Origin: Lentzea sp. NBRC 105346
GTDB lineage: Bacteria > Actinomycetota > Actinomycetes > Mycobacteriales > Pseudonocardiaceae
Assembly: GCF_030269605.1 (NCBI RefSeq)
Contig: NZ_BSTQ01000001.1
Span: forward strand, 620,001 to 684,000
DNA: 64,000 nucleotides
Reading direction: 5' to 3'
Both the position numbers and the translations under genes were made by a program. Each line of letters starts with the position of its first letter. The stretch's first letter is position 1. Positions 25,735 to 33,889 of the stretch are shown here, one piece after another. Below the pieces are notes generated by a model. The model was not told the origin of the DNA, searched no databases, and was given only the letters and a program-made list of their open reading frames with translations.

Positions 25735-26423
25735 TCCCGATCGAACACGCCCGGTACCGGGCCGCGTTGACGCCTGCGGAGATCGGCCGCGGCGGCGCCG
25801 ACGGCTGGGTCGAGGTGCACGACGTGCCGACGCTCGCGTGGTGGCTGTGGAACGACCTCGGTCAACCGCCCGGTGTGCTGGGCGAGCTGGCCGAGGCGAC
25901 CGAGCCGGAGCACATCCTGGAGTTGTGCCGGGTCCTCGCGGTGACGTCGCGGGGCGACACGGCGGCGGTGTGGCGTTACTTAGCAGCGGACTGGAGCGGC
26001 ACGGGCGAACGGTCCGACGGGCGGCAGCGGTTCCTGCTGGACCGGGCGATGCGTGGTGAGGGCATGAACTGGCGGTCGTTCTCGGCGTTGATGGGCACCG
26101 ACCGGCCGGAGGACGTCGCCGCGGCGTTCGCCCGCGACGAGGATCTCGTCGGGGTGTCGGTGATCGGGCTGGCGATGTCCTATCCGGACCCGTGGATCGT
26201 GCTGCCGTTCGTGGCGCGCGCGATGGACCACAACCGGATCGAGGTGCGCGAGCAGGGCGCGACGGCGCTGGCACATGTGTTGCGGATTCACGGTGTGGTG
26301 TCGCCGGAGTGCCTGGAGGTGCTGCGCCGTTACCCCAACCAGCAGGCGGAGGACGACCTGTGGACGTTCATCCCGCATCGCCGGCTGCCGCTGTGGCTGT
26401 GGTGGCGGGTGCTGGTCTCGTGA
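25731..26423 (+). CDS. Hypothetical helical-repeat protein at the end of the importer operon
   Basis: Encodes 230 aa from a GTG overlapping the ATPase stop by 4 nt, so it is translationally coupled to the transporter genes. It is cytosolic, rich in Trp and Leu, and likely all-helical. Segments such as VLPFVARAMDHNRIEVREQGATALAHVL resemble HEAT-type repeats. No catalytic motif is seen and no family is recognised. The last 56 bp overlap the end of the convergent SARP gene. A role tied to the peptide importer is inferred only from position. Confidence 0.7.
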   Translation: MIPIEHARYRAALTPAEIGRGGADGWVEVHDVPTLAWWLWNDLGQPPGVLGELAEATEPEHILELCRVLAVTSRGDTAAVWRYLAADWSGTGERSDGRQRFLLDRAMRGEGMNWRSFSALMGTDRPEDVAAAFARDEDLVGVSVIGLAMSYPDPWIVLPFVARAMDHNRIEVREQGATALAHVLRIHGVVSPECLEVLRRYPNQQAEDDLWTFIPHRRLPLWLWWRVLVS

Positions 26424-29400
26424 AGGTCGCGATCAGCAGGCCCGGTTCGGGTTCGATCGTGCCGGCGCGTTCGAACCCGAGGCGTTCGTAGAGGGTGATC
26501 GCCGGGGTGTTGAGCGCCCCGGTGGCGACGGTGGTCGCGTGCGGCACCGCGGTGACGAGCGCGCGGGCGTGGCCGCGGCGGAAGTGCGCGGGGTCGACGC
26601 ACAGCCGGTCGATGTCGGTCCCGTCGTACGCGAGGAACGCCACCGGCAGGCCGTCGTCGCCGGTCACGCCGATCCAGGTGAGCGGCTGCGCGCACATCTC
26701 GTCGAGGGACTCGTGCAATGGCGGGATGTTGTCGTTGCCGATGAGGCCGGCTTCGATCCGGTATGCGGCCAGCTGGATGCGGTGCACGCGTGCGGCGACC
26801 TCGTCGTCGGTGAGGTCGAGCTCGACGACCCGGCCGCTCATCGCCTTGATCGCCACGTGGTCGCGCAGCGCACGGGCCCTGCTCAGTGCGTCGGTGAACA
26901 TCACGCGGTCATCGGTGATGCGGGCGCGGGTGAGCTGGATGTAGAGGCGGGTCTGCTCCGGCCCGTACCACCCGGACGGGCACTCCGACCATGCCAGGTC
27001 GCACAACTCCCGCGCCGCACCGAGCTCGCCCCGGCCGAGCGCGACCTCCGCCATCGCCAGGTGGATGTTGGCCAGCGACGCGTTCGCCCCGGCCCGGCGT
27101 GCGAGCCGCACCGCGGTGTCGAAATCGGCGTCCTCCCCGAGCGCGGCCGCGGCCCTCGCGCGTGTGCACAACAGGTCCGCCAGATCTTCGGCGGCGTCGA
27201 GCTGCTCCATCAGCTCCCGCGCCTCGTCGGCCTTGGCGATCGCCTCCCGCGGCCGCCCTTCGCGCAACGCGATCTCGGCCAGCTGTGACAACCCGAGCGA
27301 CGCACCCCACCGATCCCCGATCGCCCGGAACCGCTCCACGCCGTCCGCGAGTTTCCGTTGCGCGGCAACGGGATTCTGCTCCTGCAGTCCCGCGCCGAGG
27401 TCCGCGAGCGCCAGGCTCCACGGGTCGTCGCCGAGCAGCTCGTAGCGGCGTTCCATCTGGTCCTCGCCGACGCCGGTGGGCGCACCCGTCGCCATACCCC
27501 AGATCATCGTCATGATCGGATACCGCGGCGGCGCGACCATCGCACCCGTGAGCCGCTCGGTCAGCGCGCGCCGCGCCCGCTGGTCGCCGACCGCGACCGG
27601 CCACGCGATGAGCAACGCCATCGCGTACTCGACCTCCATGCCCGGCAAGGGTTTCTCGCCCGTGGCGCGCAGGAACTCATCCGCCAGCCGCGCCGCCTCC
27701 GTGCGCAGACCGCGAAACCACCAGTACGTCGTCAGCGCCGCGATCAACTCCAGCGCGAGCCGGTGATCATGCCCGATCGCCCACCGCACCGCGGCCGTCA
27801 GGTTGTCGTGGTCCGCCGCGAGCCGCCGTAGCCACTCGAGCTGCTCGCCGCGCCGCAGGTGCGGCTCCGCTTCGCGCGCCAGGTCCAGGAAGTACCGAGC
27901 GTGGTGCGTTCTGTCCGTTTCATCCGAAATGCCCGTTTCCTGGGTGGCGCAGAACGCGCGGATCGTGTCGAGCATGCGGTAGCGGTCACCGGTGAACTCC
28001 ACGAACGACTTCTCGACCAGAGCGTCCACATCGGACGACCCGCACACGGCGGCGATGGCGTCGAGCGAGGCGCCACCGGTGAACACCGTCAGCCGGGCGG
28101 CGAGCCGCTGTTCGGCTGGTGTGAGGAGATCCCAGCTCCACTCGACCACGGCCTGCAGTGTGCGGTGCCGGGGCGCCGCGGTGCGGCTGCCGCGGGACAG
28201 CAACGCGAACCGGTCGTCCAGCCGCGCCGCGATCTCCGTCAGCGGCAGGGACCGCACCCGCGCCGCGGCGAGCTCGATCGCCAGCGGCATGCCGTCCAGC
28301 GCCGCGCAGATCCGCTCGACCACACCGGCGTCCAGCACGACGTCCGGGCGGACCGCCACGGCCCGGTCGGTGAACAACCGCACCGCCGGCGCCGGCTCCA
28401 GCGGCGGGACCGGGCACAGCGTCTCGCCGGTGATGCCGAGCGCTTCGCGGCTCGTGGCGAGGACCCGCAAATTCAGGCACGCCGCCAGCAGCGCGTCCAC
28501 CACGGTAGCGGCTTCGGCCACCACGTGTTCGCAGTTGTCCACAACCAGCAGCACCGGCCGGTCGGCCAGCGCTGCGACCAACCGATCCATCGGGTCGACC
28601 GGTCCACCCGGCGACAGCAGACCGGCCTCCCGCACGCCCACCGCGGACAGCACCGCTCTGGCCACCGCCCCTGGCCCGCCCCCCGCGCTTCCTCTTTGCG
28701 GGACGCCCGAGGTTGCTTCCGGTGCCACGGTTGGTCGCGTCAACGGGCCGTTGACCACACCCAAATCCACGAAGAACACATCGTCAGGCTCCTGACCAGC
28801 GGTTTCGATCGCGAGCCTCGTCTTGCCCGCGCCACCGGGACCGATCAGCGTCACCAGACGCGACTCGCCCAGCCACTTCCCGACCCGCCGCACGTCGTCC
28901 GCCCGCCCCACGAACGACGTCAGCTGCGCCGGCAGCCGCCGCTGCGAACCACGCAGCACCTCCAGGTGCGCGGCCGCGAGCACGGGGGACGGGTCGACCC
29001 CCAGCTCGTCGGCGAGCAACCGCCGCGCCTCGAAGAACACCTCCAGCGCCTCCGCCGACCGGCCCGCCAGAGCCAGCGCCCGCATCAACGCCGCGCGCAG
29101 CGGCTCGTGCAACGGATGCTCCCGCACCGCCTCCGTCAGCCGTTCGACATCGCCGAACGCCATCAGGACCGAGAGTCGCAGTTCCTCCAGCTGCGCCCGC
29201 GCGTCGGCGACGAACGGCGCGTCCACGTCCGACAATGCCGAACCGCGCCACAACGACAGCGCCTCGGCGACGCGTCCGTTCGACAGGGCCGCACGGCATT
29301 CGGCAATGTCGACCGACGCGGCGGGAATCCGATACCCGGCCACACTGTGTTCGACCACCAGCGAGGGCAGCAGCCGCCGCAACCGCGACACCTGCGACTG

Positions 29401-29589
29401 CAACGCGTTCGAGGCGTTCGCGGGCACATCGTCGCCATAGAGCCCGTCGATCAACCGGGAGTGACTCACCACGGTCCCGGCGTCCAGAACCAGCATCGCG
29501 AGCAGAGCGCGCAGGCGCGGCGCACCGATCGGAACGAGCGTCCCGTCGGCGAGCCGCGCCTGCACCGGCCCCAGCAGGCCGAACCACAT
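26368..29589 (-). CDS. AfsR/SARP-type regulator with NTPase, TPR and C-terminal GNAT domains
   Basis: Encodes 1073 aa from the ATG at 29589. Residues 1-85 form an OmpR-like DNA-binding domain, with SNALQSQVSRLRRLL. Residues of about 90-230 are the bacterial transcriptional activator domain. Residues of about 240-540 are an NB-ARC/STAND ATPase (Walker A GPGGAGKTR near 246, Walker B LLVVDNCEH near 350). Helical TPR-like repeats run to about 900. Unusually, about 933-1065 read as a GNAT acetyltransferase: DRLCVDPAHFRRGHARAL is motif A and NTPAITLYERLGFERAG is motif B. The start overlaps the GrpB stop (TGATG). The target genes are unknown. Confidence 0.88.
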   Translation of the reverse strand: MWFGLLGPVQARLADGTLVPIGAPRLRALLAMLVLDAGTVVSHSRLIDGLYGDDVPANASNALQSQVSRLRRLLPSLVVEHSVAGYRIPAASVDIAECRAALSNGRVAEALSLWRGSALSDVDAPFVADARAQLEELRLSVLMAFGDVERLTEAVREHPLHEPLRAALMRALALAGRSAEALEVFFEARRLLADELGVDPSPVLAAAHLEVLRGSQRRLPAQLTSFVGRADDVRRVGKWLGESRLVTLIGPGGAGKTRLAIETAGQEPDDVFFVDLGVVNGPLTRPTVAPEATSGVPQRGSAGGGPGAVARAVLSAVGVREAGLLSPGGPVDPMDRLVAALADRPVLLVVDNCEHVVAEAATVVDALLAACLNLRVLATSREALGITGETLCPVPPLEPAPAVRLFTDRAVAVRPDVVLDAGVVERICAALDGMPLAIELAAARVRSLPLTEIAARLDDRFALLSRGSRTAAPRHRTLQAVVEWSWDLLTPAEQRLAARLTVFTGGASLDAIAAVCGSSDVDALVEKSFVEFTGDRYRMLDTIRAFCATQETGISDETDRTHHARYFLDLAREAEPHLRRGEQLEWLRRLAADHDNLTAAVRWAIGHDHRLALELIAALTTYWWFRGLRTEAARLADEFLRATGEKPLPGMEVEYAMALLIAWPVAVGDQRARRALTERLTGAMVAPPRYPIMTMIWGMATGAPTGVGEDQMERRYELLGDDPWSLALADLGAGLQEQNPVAAQRKLADGVERFRAIGDRWGASLGLSQLAEIALREGRPREAIAKADEARELMEQLDAAEDLADLLCTRARAAAALGEDADFDTAVRLARRAGANASLANIHLAMAEVALGRGELGAARELCDLAWSECPSGWYGPEQTRLYIQLTRARITDDRVMFTDALSRARALRDHVAIKAMSGRVVELDLTDDEVAARVHRIQLAAYRIEAGLIGNDNIPPLHESLDEMCAQPLTWIGVTGDDGLPVAFLAYDGTDIDRLCVDPAHFRRGHARALVTAVPHATTVATGALNTPAITLYERLGFERAGTIEPEPGLLIATFTRPAPATTATAAAGDAG

Positions 29590-30659
29590 CACGAACAGAG
29601 GCCCCGATAGATGATCTGCTCCACCACCAGCGCCTTCGCGTCCGCGTAGTCCTGCCCGTACTCCCACACCCGCGCGGCCAGCGAACGCTTCGTCTGCTCG
29701 TACAACGCCCGATCATCGGCATCGGCCCGCAGCTGGTCACGGAACACCAGCAGCCGATCGATGTCCTCGGCACCGGGGGACACCACGTGCACGTGCGTCT
29801 CGACATCCGAACGCTTCAGCAGCCGGTGCCCAGGACTCCGGTGCGACAACCAGAACCCCTCCGCCTGCAACGCGGGCACATAGGACGACTCATCAGCCGA
29901 ATCCGGCACCACCAGCAGAATGTCGATGACCGGCTTCGCCGCCAGCCCCGGCACCGCCGTCGACCCCACATGCTCGACCCGCACACCATCACCGAGCGCC
30001 GCACGGATCCGGCCCGAAAGCTCCGCGTACAACGCCGGCCACGACTCCGAATACGGAGCAATGTGGATGGTCGAGTTCAGCTTCTCGCGCGGCACCACAT
30101 GCTCGACCGGCGACGACGGCTCGATCGACGCCCGGATGATCCGATCATGGATCTCCCGGACCACCGCCCCCTTCGCGTCCGCGTACTCCTGGATGTACTC
30201 CCACTCGCGCGCCGCCAGCGCACGCTTCTCCCGCTCGTACAACAACCGGTCGTCGTCATGCGTCCGCAACCAGTCCCGGAACTGCAGATGCCGCTTGATC
30301 TGCGCACACCCCACCGGAAACACGTGCAGGTTGATGTTCGTGTCCGGCCCCTTCAGCAACCGGTGCCCGTGCCAGTCGGTCTCCCGGATCGTCAGCCGAT
30401 AACCGGCGCTCTCCAGCGGAACGACATAGGAGTCCTCATCCTCGGCGTCCGCGACCACCATCATGATGTCGATGATCGGCTTCGCCGCCAGCCCCGGCAC
30501 CGACGTCGACCCCATGTGCTCCAGCAGCACGACATCACCGAGAACCTCCCGGATCCGCGCCTCCTCACGCACGAACAACGACGGCCACCCCGGCGAGTAG
30601 TCCGCCAGGTCCACCGTCGCGTTCAACTTCGGCCGACCGCCCACATAGATGTCCGACAC
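29589..30659 (-). CDS. Tandem GrpB (UPF0157) domain protein
   Basis: Encodes 356 aa from the GTG at 30659, where GGGGAGGA stands at a workable distance; a TTG at 30701 touching the upstream stop is an alternative. Two GrpB domains (about 10-165 and 190-350) each carry the signature H.GST.VPGLAAKP.IDI followed by WE...YADAK. GrpB proteins belong to the nucleotidyltransferase-like superfamily, and most have one domain of about 170 aa. The actual reaction is unknown. It sits between ligD-pol and the SARP gene in one leftward operon and is coupled to the latter by TGATG. Confidence 0.87.
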   Translation of the reverse strand: MSDIYVGGRPKLNATVDLADYSPGWPSLFVREEARIREVLGDVVLLEHMGSTSVPGLAAKPIIDIMMVVADAEDEDSYVVPLESAGYRLTIRETDWHGHRLLKGPDTNINLHVFPVGCAQIKRHLQFRDWLRTHDDDRLLYEREKRALAAREWEYIQEYADAKGAVVREIHDRIIRASIEPSSPVEHVVPREKLNSTIHIAPYSESWPALYAELSGRIRAALGDGVRVEHVGSTAVPGLAAKPVIDILLVVPDSADESSYVPALQAEGFWLSHRSPGHRLLKRSDVETHVHVVSPGAEDIDRLLVFRDQLRADADDRALYEQTKRSLAARVWEYGQDYADAKALVVEQIIYRGLCS

Positions 30660-30697
30660 GATCCCATTCCTCCCCAGGTAGGCAGTCGGCCAGAATA

Positions 30698-31567
30698 TCA
30701 ACTACCGAAGAGATCGCCGAGGGTTTTCACCCGGTCCAACACATCATCAGCGAGAAACACCAGGTCATCGGGAGAGCGGCACTCCTCGACCTCGTCCCAC
30801 GTGATCGGCGCCGACACCGACGGCCGCTCCCGCGCCCGCAACGAGTACGGCGCCACCGTCGTCTTCGCCGGATTGTTCTGACTCCAGTCGATCAGCACCT
30901 TCCCGGTCCGCGCCGCCTTCGCCATCGTCGACACCACCTCCCGCGGCGTCTCCCGCGCCAGCCGCTGCGCGAGCTCCTTCGCATACGCCGACGTGTCCTT
31001 GCTCGGAGCCCGCGCGTACAACTGCATCCCCTTGGACCCCGACGTCTTCGCCCACGCGTCCACGCCGTCGTCCTCCAGCGCCGCCCGCAACCGCTGCGCC
31101 ACCCGGCAGCACTCCACCACCGTCGCCGGCGCACCCGGATCCAGGTCGAACACCAGCAGATCCGGATCCCGCCGCCCACCACGCGGCCCCGACGTCCACT
31201 GTGGAATATGCAGCTCCAGCGCCGCCAGATTCGCCAGCCACACCAACGTCGGCAAATCGTCGACCATCACGAAATCCGCGTAGTCGTTACCCCGGCTCGA
31301 ACCAGGAGTCTCGATCCGCACCGTCCGCACCCACTCCGGCGCATGCTGCGGAACGTTCTTCTCGAAGAACGACTCCCCACCCACCCCGTTCGGAAAACGC
31401 CGCAACGTCACCGGCCGATCCTTCAAGTGCGGCAACAACACCGGCGCGATCCGCCGGTAATAGTCGATCACCTCGGCCTTGGTGAACCCGTACTCCGGGT
31501 ACAGCTCCTTCTCCAGGTTCGTCAGCTTCAGCTGCCGATCCTCAACCCTCACCACCGTGGTCGACAA
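30698..31567 (-). CDS. ligD: NHEJ polymerase (LigD polymerase domain, AEP primase-polymerase)
   Basis: Encodes 289 aa, starting at a TTG at 31567 with GAGGAGG about 6 nt upstream. The start lies within the 3' end of the ligase gene (26-nt overlap). The metal-binding pair of the archaeo-eukaryotic primase fold is Asp141 and Asp143 in VFDLDPG. KLTNLEKELYPEYGFTKAEV and TSGSKGMQLYAR are also LigD-Pol hallmarks. The enzyme fills gaps and adds ribonucleotides at DNA ends held by Ku during non-homologous end joining. In mycobacteria this is the N-terminal domain of a single LigD; here it is a separate gene. Confidence 0.92.
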   Translation of the reverse strand: MSTTVVRVEDRQLKLTNLEKELYPEYGFTKAEVIDYYRRIAPVLLPHLKDRPVTLRRFPNGVGGESFFEKNVPQHAPEWVRTVRIETPGSSRGNDYADFVMVDDLPTLVWLANLAALELHIPQWTSGPRGGRRDPDLLVFDLDPGAPATVVECCRVAQRLRAALEDDGVDAWAKTSGSKGMQLYARAPSKDTSAYAKELAQRLARETPREVVSTMAKAARTGKVLIDWSQNNPAKTTVAPYSLRARERPSVSAPITWDEVEECRSPDDLVFLADDVLDRVKTLGDLFGS

Positions 31568-32999
31568 CGGCCACCTCCTCGGGCGTCTTGTCCGGCCGCA
31601 ACCCGCGCCACGCCGGGAACCGCATCCGCCCATCCGGCGTCCACTGCCGGAACACCACCTCGGCGACCAGCTCAGGACGCACCCAGCGCGCACCCTTCGC
31701 CCGCTCCCGCGGCACCTCGGTCACGAACGGCGACTTCTTCCGGTCCAGCGCACCCAGCCGCTCCGTCAGCACCCGCAGCTCCGCGTCACCGAACCCCGTC
31801 CCGACACTCCCGACGAACCGCAGCCCGCCACCCTCCGGGATACCCAGCAGTAGCGCCCCGATCACCCCCTGCCGCTTACCCTCACCCGGACGCCACCCGC
31901 CGATCACCACCTCCTGCGCCATCAGATCGGTGACCTTCCGCCAGTGCGGCGACCGCTGACCCGGCAGATACACCGAGTCCAGCCGCTTCGCCACCACCCC
32001 CTCGAGCCCCTGCTCCCGGCTCGCCGCCAGCACCGCCGCACCCTCACCCCGATACGACGGGGGAGTCAGCCAATGCGGACCGCGCAGCTCCAACCCCTCC
32101 AGCAGCTCCCGGCGCTTCGCGAACGGCACGTTCAGCATCGGCCGCCCATCCAGATGCAACAGGTCGAACACCAGCAACGTCACCGGCGTCGACTTCATCG
32201 CCCGCCGCGCCTGCGCCGCGTTCTGCACAACATGCATCCGCTGCTGCAACGCCGCGAAACTCGGCCGCCCACCCTGGATCGCGACGATCTCCCCGTCCAG
32301 CAACGCCTGCGTCGCCCCCAGTTGCTCACCCAGCCCCTGCAGCTCCGGATACGTCGCCGTCACGTCATTGCCCACCCGGCTGAACGCCTGCACCCGGCCA
32401 CCCTCGACCAGAAGGACCGCCCGCACCCCGTCCCACTTGAACTCATACGCCCACGCGTCGTCATCCGGCGGCAGGGGACCGGGGGAGGCCAGCATCGGCT
32501 TCAGCGACTCCGGCAGCTCCTGCCAGTCCGGCCGCGCCGCCTCGTGCCGGCGGCGCACCATCCAGTCCTTCGACCCGTGCTCCCGCTGGAAGAACACGAA
32601 CTCGCCCTGCGTCCGCTCACCGTGCAACACCACGTCGATCTCACGGTCGGACCACTTCACCGTCTCGTAGCGGCCGCGGTCCCAGATGAACATCCGCCCG
32701 CCGCCATACTCGCCCTTCGGGATCTCACCGTGAAAAGTCGCGTACTCCAGCGGGTGATCCTCGGTGTGCACGGCCAGCCGAATCGTCCCCGGCGTCGGCG
32801 GCAACCCCTTCGGCACCGCGAACGACACCAGCACCCCGTCCCGCTCCAGCCGCACATCCCAGTGCAACCGGCGAGCATGATGCTCCTGGATCACGAACGT
32901 GTCGTTGTTCCCCTTCGGCAACGCCGTGTCATCACCGGGGACAGGCTCCGGCGTCTTCGCCGGATCCCTCTTGCGGCGGTACTCGTCGAGCCCCGCCAT
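31542..32999 (-). CDS. ligD: ATP-dependent DNA ligase LigD (3'-phosphoesterase and ligase domains)
   Basis: Encodes 485 aa. Residues of about 30-150 form the 3'-phosphoesterase domain, with FVIQEHHARRLHWDVRLE, HTEDHPLEYATF and GEIPKGEYGGG. Residues of about 165-480 form the ligase domain, with nucleophile Lys188 in EFKWDGVRAVL, LLDGEIVA, GLEGVVAKR and WRKV. The enzyme trims 3' ends and seals breaks brought together by Ku. The ATG directly follows the ku stop (TAG-ATG), so ku and ligD form one transcript. The polymerase domain is carried by the next gene. Confidence 0.94.
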   Translation of the reverse strand: MAGLDEYRRKRDPAKTPEPVPGDDTALPKGNNDTFVIQEHHARRLHWDVRLERDGVLVSFAVPKGLPPTPGTIRLAVHTEDHPLEYATFHGEIPKGEYGGGRMFIWDRGRYETVKWSDREIDVVLHGERTQGEFVFFQREHGSKDWMVRRRHEAARPDWQELPESLKPMLASPGPLPPDDDAWAYEFKWDGVRAVLLVEGGRVQAFSRVGNDVTATYPELQGLGEQLGATQALLDGEIVAIQGGRPSFAALQQRMHVVQNAAQARRAMKSTPVTLLVFDLLHLDGRPMLNVPFAKRRELLEGLELRGPHWLTPPSYRGEGAAVLAASREQGLEGVVAKRLDSVYLPGQRSPHWRKVTDLMAQEVVIGGWRPGEGKRQGVIGALLLGIPEGGGLRFVGSVGTGFGDAELRVLTERLGALDRKKSPFVTEVPRERAKGARWVRPELVAEVVFRQWTPDGRMRFPAWRGLRPDKTPEEVAVVDHGGEG

Positions 33000-33809
33000 C
33001 TACGCGGAGCTGGCCTTTTTCTTCGTCGGCTTCTTCCGCCCGGCCTTCGCCTTCTCGACGCTGCGCTCCAACGCCGTCATCAGGTCGATGACCTCACCCT
33101 TGTCCTCGGTCTCCGGCTGCTCGGGCAACTCCGCACCCTCGGCCTTCGCCGCGATCACCTGCTCCAGCGCGTTGCGGTACTCGTCGTTGAACTCGGTCGG
33201 ATCGAAGTCCCCGGCCATCGACTCCACCAGCGACGTCGCCATCTTCAACTCCTGCGGCCGCACCTCGATGTCCTGGTCCAGGAAGTCGAACTCCGCCTTG
33301 CGGATCTCGTCCGGCCACAACATCGTGTGCAACACCAGCACGTCGTCCCGAGCCCGGATCGTCGCCAGCTTCTCCTTCTGCCGCATCGTGATCTTCACGA
33401 TCGCCAGCTGACCCGTCTTCGTCAGCGTGTCCCTGAGCAGCACATACGGCCGCGCCGCCGCCTTGTCCGGCTCCAGGTAGTACGTCGACTGGAAATAGAT
33501 CGGATCGATCTCCTCGGCGTCCACGAACTCCAGCACGTCGATCGCCCGGTCCGTCTTCACCGGCAGCTTCTCGAAGTCCTCGTCATCCATGATCACCATG
33601 CGGCCGTCGTCCAGCTCGTACCCCTTCGCGATGTCGGAGTACTCCACCTCGTTGCCGCACACCTGGCACACCCGCTTGTACCGGATGCGCCCGCCGTCCT
33701 CCCGGTGCACCTGATTGAACCGGAAATCGTGCTCCTCGACCGCCGAGTAGAGGCGCACGGCGATGGTCACCAGACCGAAGGAGATAGCCCCACGCCACAC
33801 GGATCTCAT
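33000..33809 (-). CDS. ku: DNA end-binding protein Ku
   Basis: Encodes 269 aa opening MRSVWRGAISFGLVTIAVRLYSA, the canonical start of bacterial Ku, with CQVCGNEVEYSDIAKGYEL downstream. The C-terminus is a short Lys-rich tail (KAGRKKPTKKK) that helps recruit LigD and bind DNA. Ku forms a homodimeric ring on double-strand ends and starts end joining. It leads the operon ku-ligD(PE-Lig)-ligD(Pol)-GrpB-SARP. A recombinase gene lies 80 bp upstream on the same strand. The 80-bp gap contains no obvious terminator. Confidence 0.95.
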   Translation of the reverse strand: MRSVWRGAISFGLVTIAVRLYSAVEEHDFRFNQVHREDGGRIRYKRVCQVCGNEVEYSDIAKGYELDDGRMVIMDDEDFEKLPVKTDRAIDVLEFVDAEEIDPIYFQSTYYLEPDKAAARPYVLLRDTLTKTGQLAIVKITMRQKEKLATIRARDDVLVLHTMLWPDEIRKAEFDFLDQDIEVRPQELKMATSLVESMAGDFDPTEFNDEYRNALEQVIAAKAEGAELPEQPETEDKGEVIDLMTALERSVEKAKAGRKKPTKKKASSA

Positions 33810-33889
33810 GACAACTGAGTACCCCTGAAATGGGATTTTCGCACTACAGTGTCACCCACATGGCCTAACGTTTTGGATCTGCCGGAAGC

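Noticed and set aside
23806-26274. Leftward 822-codon open frame across the ABC transporter genes
   Set aside because: Antisense to well-supported ABC permease and ATPase genes; composition is that of a shadow frame.
26460-26490. tRNA-like TTCGAA segment near the end of the SARP gene
   Set aside because: It is in frame within the GNAT-encoding part and no acceptor or anticodon stems can be formed around it.
27859-29610. Rightward 583-codon open frame opposite the SARP regulator
   Set aside because: Antisense to a gene with complete Walker and HTH motifs; no signal, start site or domain of its own.
31944-33818. Rightward 624-codon open frame opposite ku and ligD
   Set aside because: Antisense to unmistakable Ku and LigD; His/Arg/Gln-rich shadow sequence.
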